DNA of 64,000 bases from Nymphaea colorata. Its lineage: Eukaryota; Streptophyta; Magnoliopsida; Nymphaeales; Nymphaeaceae. Position 1 is the stretch's first letter; each line of letters starts with the position of its first letter. The stretch is from NCBI RefSeq assembly GCF_008831285.2, contig NC_045144.1, forward strand, positions 22,151,716 through 22,215,715, given 5' to 3'. The notes under the pieces were generated by a model. It saw nothing but the letters and a program-made list of their open reading frames with translations. It had not been told where the DNA came from and made no database searches. Of the stretch, positions 1-9,919 are shown one piece after another. Made by a program: the position numbers and the translations under genes.

Positions 1-50
<50 letters not shown>
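1..50. repeat. (TA)n microsatellite
   Basis: Alternating TA dinucleotides run from the window edge, with one CA interruption. The array continues out of the window, so its length is unknown. Confidence 0.95.
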
Positions 51-51
<1 letters not shown>

Positions 52-552
52 TTCAAATAAAAATTAGGGAGAAAAAATTCTTTCAAATTCAAATTTCATT
101 ATTAATTATTGAAAAAAAATGTACATCAAAAAATTAAATTAGAGCAAAAAAACTCAATGCCATTCAAGTTTCCTTCACGAGCTCAAATGGTTGACCTCTT
201 GAATTGATAGAAATAGCTTCAAGAGATCGGTTGGTTACTTTTTATATGCAATGATTCCTTAAACATATGACTACATTTCACCACAGGTGTTGAAAACATG
301 TTATTTTGCAAAGAGGGGGTCAGCAAGGCGGGGGGGATTTATGCGCGTGTTAATGCTTGTTCACTAGTATATGACTTTGTGTCATTTTAGACTCCTAATG
401 ACATAGTGTTTTTGAGGATAACACATCAACACCCATGGCTAGAAACATATCAGCTTATTACCAATTTTTAAGTCTAAAGAATAACAAGTGATTTGGGAAG
501 GGGTCATTCGTACGTGTATCGGCTAATGAAAGTACATGCCAAATGTAAAAAA

Positions 553-829
553 TAAGTTTTAAACATTGTTGAACATAAAAGCTCAATATACTAAACTTTC
601 TATTGTGGGATTCATTGCAGACAAAAAAAATAAAAGATGGGCATTTGTGGATATGGATATGAGACTTGTATTAAAATAATATGATGAATCAGTAAGTTTT
701 TTAACATTGTTGAACATAAAAGCTCAATACACTAAACTAGCTCTTAGGGGATCCATTGTTGACAAAAGAGAACAAAACAAGCTTTTGTGGATGTATGGGA
801 CTTGTATTAAAATAATATGGTGAATCAGC
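553..829. repeat. Two-copy imperfect tandem duplication, about 140 bp
   Basis: The block with CATTGTTGAACATAAAAGCTC followed by CTTGTATTAAAATAATATG occurs at about 553-692 and again at about 693-829 with scattered substitutions. The homologous region near 6240-6310 has only one copy, so this duplication arose after the larger duplication. Confidence 0.8.
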
Positions 830-1063
830 CATGGTCAATCAATATGTGGCCGACTACATTAGTTAATATTGTCAAGATTTTTTTTATAATTGATAAAATG
901 GTAAAGAAATAATGATAATGTCAAGACCAATATCATCTTGTGACACTTTTGAGTGCTGAGACAATATAATTGATATCTATTAAACATGTAAGCATATTGA
1001 TAAAAAAAAAAGTGAGAGGATCATGAATATAAAGTATGACAAATATGAAGATTTGATACCAAC

Positions 1064-1138
1064 AATGATGATTTTGATTGGAGGCTCGTCAGGATAGTAT
1101 TTTCTTTCAAGTCCTTCATTTAGCAAGCCATGATTGAA
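1064..1138 (-). pseudogene. Exon-1 fragment of a second neprosin-like gene
   Basis: On the minus strand, 25 codons read FNHGLLNEGLERKYYP followed by DEPPIKIII. The intact gene's exon 1 has FNHGLRGTEGLERKYYP followed by NEHPIETIM. The fragment is followed by the same GTTGGT donor sequence. The frame is open over these codons, but the start Met and hydrophobic signal sequence are missing: a TGA lies a few codons upstream and then a TA array follows. It could be a decayed first exon whose 5' part was lost next to the TA repeat. Without the sequence left of the window I cannot tell whether downstream exons exist. Confidence 0.7.
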
Positions 1139-1207
1139 TATTTTGGTTGTGGGTTTTTCTCATGTATATACAACCCATTTTTGGATATGAACTTGATGTT
1201 TACGAAT

Positions 1208-1270
<63 letters not shown>
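1208..1270. repeat. (TA)n microsatellite
   Basis: About 60 bases of uninterrupted TA. It lies directly beside the exon-1 fragment and may mark the breakpoint that removed its 5' end. Confidence 0.95.
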
Positions 1271-1271
<1 letters not shown>

Positions 1272-1299
1272 ATTCTCTGTAATGGATTGTTATACATTG

Positions 1300-1618
1300 C
1301 ATAGATTTGCACCTGCACCACTCTAACTATGCACTAACTATGCAGGTAATGATATACTGCCGCAGAAGACAGGTGCTGCTAGATGCCAATTATGTGAGCA
1401 AACTGCTTGCATCTATGATACGCCTCCACTGCATTATGGTTTGTGTGAATTGTGTGGGTCGTTTCTTGAGAAATGGAGCCGTCACAGGTCAAGTTGCTCT
1501 TAATAATATTGCTAGGAATGCCAGATACCATTAGTAGAAATCTTCTACAATCAATTGGAAGAAGATTTCCATCTATAACTCCATAACCTTCCTTGGATGG
1601 GGTTTACATTAGCAATTC

Positions 1619-1621
<3 letters not shown>
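1300..1621. other. Unassigned intergenic segment between two TA arrays
   Basis: A 75-codon open frame (1307-1534, plus) is present, but it has no recognisable motif and no splice context. I see no gene here. Confidence 0.5.

Positions 1622-1687
<66 letters not shown>
1622..1687. repeat. (TA)n microsatellite
   Basis: About 65 bases of TA, roughly 120 bp beyond the stop codon of the neprosin gene. Confidence 0.95.
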
Positions 1688-1689
<2 letters not shown>

Positions 1690-1804
1690 TGTTATAGAAT
1701 ACTATTTTTGACATAATCCCATATGAACAACTTGGAAACTAAATGCTGAAAGCAAAATGAATTTTGTAACATGGGGAAGAGTAAGAGGAAGAGGTTTCAT
1801 ATAA

Positions 1805-4800
1805 TCAATGATAATCACTAACCAAAACATGTAACAATATGATAAATATAAAGGAATTTTTGTAAATATGGAAAGGGCAAATAATCAGCCACTTTAGACG
1901 ATCAAGGACACTTTTTTTATCATATCCTGGACCACCTATAGTTATGTAACGGCCGTATTGATTGTGATATGGCCAATCCATGACATCATAACATTTGGAA
2001 TTTGTCATGGTGACCTTAAGCCCATTGGGTGCATTATATAAATTCATATTTTCATCAAATAAGCGCATGTTACTGATGTAGGCAGCCCTCCCTATCCCTT
2101 CTCGAGCAAAATAGCCACTGCCCATTTGGGTGGTTGTGTGCCTTCTAGATCTCCATTCGTTTACGATCTCTCCTCCCCATTCAACGCCAGTAGCTGAGGG
2201 GAATTTATCAGGGTAATTATTGCTTGGCCAAAAACCGATAAGGTTGTTGTCGAAAAAAAGCTCCCAATTTCCATCATCGTTCTGTTCACCATGCAAATGC
2301 ATTAGAGATCAACAATATACAATGTTTCACTCTCATCTATGGCTAAGTTATCCTTTTTGCATTTGTTGTTTGTTTCGATCATTTTTAATTTGCATCCTTA
2401 GATTTCTAGTTATGATGGTTTAAACTTTGAATTTCATACAAAGTTTACTGAAACAAAAAAGCCAAATTATCAGAACTACTGAAACAAAAAAGCCAAATGA
2501 TCAAAACCATGTCATAGTCTTACATTTATAAAGCTTAGAGTTATGGACTCATTGTGAGGATAATAGCAGATTAGACGATGACAGCCTGTTCTTGTTGTGA
2601 TTTTGATAATCCAAAAACACTTTAATCTAAAATGCATGAATCTATCTTGATTCATAAAGTATGTCATTTAAAGAAAATATTACTTTTAAAGCTTTATTGA
2701 CAAACTTGATGGGCAAAATTAAGGTATATTCCTATGTCAGGCCATAGATATACAAATGCACATAAACACCAACATTGCATCACCATGCACAAATAGGAAC
2801 AAATTTCTTTCTTAATATAGGCTCCAAGAGGAGGGTTTGTGTACCTTTTTTATAGTGATTTCTATTTCACGTTGTTCCCCTGCATAACTTGAGGTTGGTG
2901 TGATTTGATTACCAAAAGGGATGGCATCATTGTTATGTACCACAAATTGCAAATTGTTGTCGTCAGGCATCTTGATGTCGCTGCCATAAAGCGATGTTTT
3001 GTAATCATCATTCTGTTGAATCAAAGAAATTCAACAATTGTTAACATTCTCATCTTGTATGTCCTAAGAATTATGGCATATTGCCTAGTCAAGATGGCCA
3101 CCTAGCTACCAGAGTTACTAAACAAGAATAAGAACTTTTTAGAAGACCATTTTTTGCTTCATATAGAACCAGTGACAATCTATTAAAGACAGATATTTAA
3201 CAATGATTTTACATGAGACACATGTAAACAATGTACAAATTTTCCATTCACCCAGCCTTATAGGAGTGCATCAAATGAATTAGAGATGAAGTCAATAGTG
3301 GTGAGAGCTAATTTGTAAGGCAGCAATTTAGAAGGAGGTCAAATGATTATTATATCATGTTAATGAAAATTACCACGAGCACATATTTGTTGAGTTACTA
3401 TGCCACCGTCACTACACCAGCATGACAAACATAGCCATAAATGTGTTCCTTTCATGCATATAGTATGGAATAATAAGGGTATGCGCTAGATCCTAGTTCT
3501 AAAAAGTAGTTGATGTTCATCTCCATGCAATGTTTGCAAAAAGTGGATGACACATGCTAAATGGTCCCTTTTAGTTGATGACATTCACCTTAAATCTCCA
3601 CCTCATCATTCATATAACATTTGCTAAACAATGACTAACTGGACGTTGTTTTAACTAACCTCAAAGGTTTTTTAGAGGCTGCAAAATGGTCCCTTTTATG
3701 TGGACTATATTTCACAATAATGGTTCCCTCTTGTTATTTAATGAAGTGCAACTTACCTTCCAACCAACTCTTGAAAGATAGTGTCTTGTAGTAATGTCAA
3801 TTCCCACATTAGTTGAAATTATTAACAATAAAGTAATAACATGCACCTTTGCATTTAAAGATGACAAATTTTCAACTATTGGACCTCTTTAGCACCCTAT
3901 AGTTAGTAAAATTTCACAGAAATAGATTATAACAATGTAATCATTGTATCAAAAGCTTCTCTTTAAATGGGTTTCTATACTGCAGACAAGAAACAAAACA
4001 GACATTTTCAATCCCAAACTTAAGGTTATATTTTACATATATTGGTAACACTAATACCTTTGTACATAGCACATGGTTGTATTCACAAAGAGAGAGAAAG
4101 ACATTACTTAAGCAATAAACTTCAGAAGAGGGACATCTCCCTCTTCTTTCTATTTTATAACAATATTCCTAGCAGTAGTGGGATAGGTAGAAAATTACCG
4201 TAGTGAAGTAAAAAAACCTTGTCTCCAAATCTCCAAAAACAGCAGGATTCACCTTCACCATTAATATAAAGGAGCTAATCAATATAAGATAAGAAAAAAA
4301 AAATGAAAGCATTCCAGTTATTATAGGAAGCAATTTGTCTCTTTATTGATGTTGCATACCATCCAACCAGCTTCTAGTGTCATAAGTTTCTTAAGAAGAC
4401 CATAGCGTCGTGAAAGCCACACTTGTGATAGGCTCATCTCAGTAGAGTGCTGAACAACAGGCTGCCAAACATTAAGAGTTCCCTCTGCTCCATAATATTT
4501 TCCCTTTTTCACCTCAACTATTGCATGCTGCGATCCATGTGCACATCAACCATACATTAGAAAAGAAAAATTGCTCAAGCTGCACCCCTGCTACAAATAT
4601 AAGGTGAGGAAAGAGGTGCAGCTAAACTGCTCAAACTATAAGTTGAGTAACTGCAAAGAAGAAGAAAAAGCTTGGTGGAAAGGGTGCACTTAAAGGGTAG
4701 GCATTAGACCTCATGTTCCCCTTCAACTGACTTGCGAAAACATGTTGGCCTTATAGTTCTGGATCTGAGAAGAAACCTGGCACGTGATCTTGCAAAATCT

Positions 4801-7149
4801 TCAAGAGCACTAAGATTAAGCGGTCCTGCCTTGGTAGCCTTGAGAAATGGAACGCTTCCTGGTGGGCAGCTCCTTCCTTTTGGGTCAATCTTTCCCAACT
4901 TGTCACTAGCCGATTCATGGGATTTATTTTTTGCTGATATTGTTCCTTGCGGGAGGATTTTTTCTGTCAACTGAAGCTACATCCGATAAATATATACATA
5001 TCCTTTCAGTAAATTTTGCTTCACACATGATTTGTGACCTTAGATGTTTCCAAGGGTCCTTTTCATAAATCACTCTTGGCTTACATGATTCAATATATAG
5101 GGTACAAGAGATTGAGTTTCTAGAAAAGGTGTAGGTAAAGCTAAAATATGCTTAGGTTTACATATATAAAAAATATGCATGTAGTTGAATTGCGGTACAA
5201 CGTGAACTCTGAACTTGGTTCCTTTCTTTAAGAACATGTCTTGATTTGGTGACAAAAACTGAAATAGAAGAGAGAATGTTTGTAACGCAAAAAAAGGAAG
5301 GAGGAAAATGAAATCTTTAGAAATTAGGTCAATAAAAACTTGTTTCAAAAAGCTACCAAAAATTTTTTAATCACTGAAATGAAACAAGGAAGGAAACCAT
5401 ACTTGCATATTTCTTCTAACGAGAGGGTCTCGCATGGCAGGCTGACCGTAAAAATCCACGCAGTCAATGATGTCTCCATTATCCAACTAAAAGATCAGCA
5501 GATGCTATTAGAACTACAGAAGGTATTGCAAAAATGGAGCCGTAGCACCTCTTAAGCTAAAAACATGTGTGTGTGTGTGCATGTGTCCATTTGTATAGAA
5601 ATATTTTCTTCCCATTTGGATTTTGATAAAACTATAGTGTTTTCTCCTAGGAAAATTTTATTACACCACTCTTGACGATGTCCCACTTTTTATATGCAAT
5701 GGTAGCTTAGATATATGACCACATTTTCCAATGGCTGTTGAAACGATGCATGTACTTCTGACATGAGGGAGTGAGCACGGGATCTGAGAAATTTATGCAT
5801 GTGCTGACATGAGCGTATGCTTCAAAATTGGACAGCTTGTGGTCCAAATGTAACAACAAAAGTCTTGCTCTCAAACAAGATGCATTACTTAGAATGTGTG
5901 ATTTGCATCAAAAGGTTACATTTTATGACCGGGCGTTGTTTAATGCATATATAAAGGTTCTTGTACAAATTAGGTATGTGTGACCTCATGATCCTTTTAC
6001 GCACTTTTCAATGTTTTCATTGCGAGATTTTGTATCAATATTTTAGGTGCCCGAAGACATGGTGTTTTTGCCGACATGAATGATCAACACATGTAGATTC
6101 ATATCATCCTATTTTAAAATTTTCTAAGTCTAAAGAATAACAAGTAATTTTTCCAAGGGGTCATTCGTACCAGAACCGGCTAATTATGCATCGCAATCAT
6201 AACCCTAGGTACTCGCCAAATGGGAAAAAAGTTTTGAACATTATTAAACATAAAATCTCATAGTAAACAAGTTTTGTGGATATCGGTATAACTTATATTA
6301 TATTAATAAGGTGGAACATAATTGGGCTATCATACCAGAAAAAAAAGAAGAAGGAAAATTTCAAGACTTATAGCCTCGTGTTACTCATGATCATTAAGCC
6401 AATCAGAGGTGTCAATGGATCAGACTTGAATTCAATATACTCTTATTTTGGATGTTCACATATTTGGATTCAAATTAAATTTCAAATATGAATGAAGAAA
6501 AGTTAAATCTGAAGCCGCAATCTGATTTCACATTTGGAACCTATCCAATCTAATTTTCAAATTCACATCAGCTTAATTCTATACTGAATCTAACCTAGCT
6601 TCAAAATGTATGGGCATTAAATATAAGATTTTTATTCAAAGCTAAATCCAATCCGATCCAAATCTGAATCCAAATGGATATTTATGTATATCAGGATCTG
6701 AATCTGATTTTTTATTCGGATAATTTTTTTTTTTTCCATATCCAACTTGTTGAGAACGGTTTAGTCAGATATCTGATCCAAATCTGATATAGGGATCCCT
6801 AAGCCAGTACAATCTATATCAACAGAACATGCAACCTCATTGATAACAAAAAAACAGAGGATCAAATCGAAATAAAGTAATCTGTATATCTATAGCATTG
6901 CGTGAATCCTGAGTGTTAAGCCAATACAATCTATGTCGATCGAATATGCAACTACATTGGCAACAAAAAAGGAGAGAGGATTAAGAGATAATGAAAGACA
7001 AATAAAAAATGTACACCAACCATGATGGTTTCGATTGGATGCTCGTTAGGATAATATTTTCTCTCAAGTCCTTCAGTACCTCGTAAGCCATGATTGAAGA
7101 AGACAACGATACAGACAAGAAGAGATGCATACTGAAATATGACACTCAT
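1805..7149 (-). CDS. Neprosin/DUF239-family secreted protein, six exons
   Basis: Exons on the minus strand: 7149-7021, 5486-5403, 4970-4710, 4527-4360, 3012-2845 and 2281-1805. Each is bounded by GT and AG, all introns are phase 0, and together they give 428 residues. Residues 1-24 are a hydrophobic signal peptide. Residues 44-71 hold the propeptide-type motif GDIIDCVDFYGQP. Exon 3 has SCPPGSVPF, and the exon 3/4 join gives GEHEHAIVEV. Exon 4 has YYGAEGTLNVWQP, MSLSQVWLS and EAGWM. Exon 5 has ITPTSSYAGEQ. Exon 6 has GFWPSNNY, VEWGGE, TTTQMGSGYF, CYDV and GGPGY. Known of the family: some members are glutamic, proline-cleaving endopeptidases. I take the glutamates of EAGW (about 210) and VEWGGE (about 304) to be the catalytic pair, unverified. 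Oddities: exon 5 lacks the usual YWT..GCYN..C segment with two cysteines, and 38 residues follow GGPGY. Family call is strong; enzyme activity is uncertain. Confidence 0.88.
6400..6985. repeat. Repeat insertion inside intron 1 of the neprosin gene
   Basis: This part of intron 1 is rich in GATCCAAATCTGAATCC-like words. It contains a diverged duplicated segment: TAAGCCAGTACAATC at about 6800-6865 and TAAGCCAATACAATC at about 6918-6983. The duplicate locus at 180-1140 lacks the block, so it was inserted after duplication or deleted from the other copy. Its word composition matches the dispersed GATCCAAAT-rich family seen elsewhere in the window. Confidence 0.6.
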
Positions 7150-7231
7150 TTCTGGTGTTTCAGGCCTGGTAGAACATATGATATAATTGAAGATTTAGGT
7201 TCTTTCGGTCTCTAAGGTGAGGGAGTTGTTA

Positions 7232-7238
7232 ATTTATA
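7232..7238 (-). promoter_or_regulatory. Candidate TATA box of the neprosin gene
   Basis: TATAAAT on the minus strand, about 83 bases upstream of the ATG at 7149. This spacing fits a short plant 5' UTR. The surroundings are AT-rich, so chance occurrence is possible. Confidence 0.45.
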
Positions 7239-7239
7239 C

Positions 7240-8160
7240 TAAATATTTTAAGCAAAAAATGTTAATTTCTCAGTAAACAAATTTGGGTGGAAAAATCAAT
7301 ATAAATCTTTTTTCTTTGATGGTAATGAGAACTTGCCTTGTTTGGTGAATCCAAATTTTACCATTTTCACTCATCTATATATGAAAATAATGGATGCTAT
7401 CCTTTTTTAACTTGCTTCACAAATCTTAATGAATAATATCGCTCCAAGCTATAGCACTGGCATTTGTCAACCCACCACAACGCAAACCCTTATGGAAAAA
7501 TAATCCAAAGTCAAATTTAAGCACTAATTATACTTAAAGAAGGAAACATTTGGAAAGTTCTTTGTACATATGCAAGAAAAACAAAAGGAAGGTCGATAAA
7601 ATTCAAGTCGCTCCAGGAAGTAGGAAAAATGCCCTTTTACTTTCCGTGGTCACCCTATCATGGATTGTACTTGATGTCCCTAACTATATAACCAGTCAAT
7701 CTGTACATACTCCCACAAACAAAGAACATGTACTAAAAAAAGTTTATCTGTTCAACATTAAAACTACATTGATGTTATCTTCAACATCTCGAAGACAATA
7801 AAAGGAAAAATAAAAAACGGAATCAAGTAAATCTATATGGAAATGAAAAATTATTAATTTGGTAAAATCTATAATCATATTTGTTTTCCAAAAAAATGAA
7901 ACACTTTAGTTCTGTTTCTGGTTCACAAATGAAAATACACGTTATCCTATAAATGCTTTATAAATTTTCTTCTTTATTTAATTTGAATTTGAAATATATA
8001 TATATATATAATTTATAGATTTTTCTGGTTGGACAATGAACAGGGAAATCCTTTGGCCTCTAACAGCACACTGAATGCATTTGGTGGTGTATTTAAGCAC
8101 ATGGCCTGATTCATTTCTTCGGGTGGCCCTAATTAGATGGAGCTCAATAAAGCAGAAGGA
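7240..8160. other. Neprosin 5' flank, no gene seen
   Basis: AT-rich intergenic DNA with short open frames that lack recognisable motifs, including an 83-codon plus-strand frame at 7550-7801. A short TA run lies at about 7997-8011. I see no RNA gene or element boundary. Confidence 0.5.
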
Positions 8161-8165
8161 TTTCA

Positions 8166-8196
<31 letters not shown>
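8166..8196. repeat. (TA)n microsatellite at the left edge of the MULE
   Basis: An interrupted TA array directly outside the left inverted arm. A matching array (16218-16274) lies outside the right arm, so the element probably inserted into, or nucleated, TA repeats. Confidence 0.85.
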
Positions 8197-8197
<1 letters not shown>

Positions 8198-8204
8198 GGA
8201 GAGA

Positions 8205-9010
8205 GAGATGTTTGACGTATCCGATGAATGTCATGGTTGACAGCATTCATCGTTTTCGTCTCAAAACTTAAAAAAAAAAAGAAAAAAAAAAAGGCAAACT
8301 GTCGAAAGGTGGGAGGAGGGGTTTGTGCCACCCTTGTCCCGAAATTTTCTCTCTCCCTCTCTCACGCTACTCCCTCTCCCCTTTGTTTCCCCTCACCTGC
8401 TCACTGCCCTCCCCACCAAATTCACATGCACGCTACTTGTAAACGAGTGTCTTATAGGTGAGCAACAGCACCACTTGAATTTCCGATGGCTCTGAACATT
8501 TTTTAAAAAAAAAAAGAGCTGAAAGATCAAGGGGAAAAAAGTGGTGCGCACCCTTCCCCCACTTTCCTCACTCTCTACTCCTCCTCTCCCACTTTTCCCC
8601 TTCCCCCCTTCATTTCCCTCACCCTTTCGGTGCCCTCCCCACTAAGCTTACCCACCGGAGGATGAACACATGATCGGTGAGCACCAGCCCTGTGTCTTCT
8701 GTTTCTCCTATATTGTTGGTCAAGTGTTTATCTTCTTCCCATGTGTTAAGCTATTTTACAAGGTTTTCGAGTTTAAATATAAAGATAGTATTGATTTTGT
8801 TTAGGTTCAGAGAATCAAGTTAAGTTTTGGATGCTAATACTGATATGGTTGCTTATTTGTTTCCTGCAATAGATACTCGTCAAACTTTCTTGTCTACTTA
8901 ATATTTCTTGAGTTTTTCATGTTCAAGCTCTCTTGATTCTGAGCTTGGTGTTTAATTTGGTTGTGAATGAATGAAATATTGTTAGTTTTGTTTTAAAATT
9001 TCTCTTTTCT
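8205..9010 (+). repeat. Left inverted arm of the MULE
   Basis: It includes an A-rich tract (about 8270-8292), then C/T-rich blocks with TCTCTCCCTCTCTCACGC character. The counterparts occur in reverse complement at 15905-16207 and 14145-14360. The C/T-rich blocks are the least reliable part of the alignment because of low complexity. Confidence 0.7.
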
Positions 9011-9919
9011 AGTTAATGAGGGGAGGTTAGCCCTTTGAGTTTTACTTCCATTTTTTTTCTGTGATTTAAGATCATGACCAGTGGATACCACTATATAGAA
9101 ATGCCCACAAATTTGGTAAGAAAAGCAACCAAACCTGACTTAAAATAGTGAATTAAGGCATGTTGATGTTATATTGTGAAACTCAAATGAAATATCCTTT
9201 TCTAATTAATGACACCACTATTTGTTTTCTTTCATTTTCTAATTTTTTTTTGTGACAATTTGTCATATTTGGGGAATCTTTTAACTGAATTGATTTGTTT
9301 GTTGTTCTCATGTGCCAGTCAAAACTTTATACAGTTGCTTACAAAGGAATAATTTTGTATAATGTGAGTCATATGCCATATTATACTTCATATTGTCGTT
9401 CTGTTGCTTAAGCTTTCTTGCCACATCCCTATGTGATAATTTTTTTCTTACAGCTTTTGAACTCTCTCATATATGATACTTTTTTTGTTCCAATGGTCCA
9501 AACCAGCTTGAGCTTGGTGGCATCCAGTTAGACGTAGTGTTTCTGGTGTGGTACCATTTGTTTGTTTGGTGGAGGTTTATGAATATGGATCTGTGTTGCA
9601 ACTCTATAGGTTCAAATGTGACAAGAAACCTAAATATGTTTGCAAGCACAAGTACAACCAATGTTAAGGATAATGTAGAACATGTGATTATGACCGTTGA
9701 TGATGAAATTTTGTGAAAAGAATGAACTTCCATAAGACAATAAAGAAGATCAAATTCTCTTAAAAGAATGTTGTAAATACCCTTTCAGGATTTGAATTGA
9801 TGTCATTGCAAGTTATGAATGTGTCTGTAAGTAGGTAGGAGGAATGCAACATGTGGCATTTAGTAAACAGTAACTATATAGACACTTTTGAAAAGTTACC
9901 AACAGCTACTATGGTAAAG

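Larger units (their letters stand above)
180..1140 (-). repeat. Diverged duplicate of the neprosin first-intron/exon-1 region
   Basis: This segment is a diverged direct copy of about 5640-7140. Aligning blocks include 239-300 with 5688-5751 (both starting with a TTTTTATATGCAATG core) and 350-590 with about 6010-6270 (shared AAGTCTAAAGAATAACAAGT and GGGGTCATTCGTAC cores). It ends in an exon-1-like piece at 1064-1138. The copy at 6.4-6.9 kb carries extra DNA that is absent here. Most likely this is the 5' part of a second neprosin gene copy whose body lies left of the window or was lost. Confidence 0.75.

Noticed and set aside
1307-1534. 75-codon plus-strand ORF between TA arrays
   Set aside because: No family motif, no plausible promoter or splice sites, and unusual residue mix; most likely chance.
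4732-4974. 80-codon plus-strand ORF opposite neprosin exon 3
   Set aside because: It is the antisense shadow of exon 3, which has clear family motifs on the minus strand.
7978-8331. 117-codon minus-strand ORF with poly-Phe and Tyr-Ile runs
   Set aside because: It translates poly-A/T and TA microsatellites and lies in the MULE arm edge.
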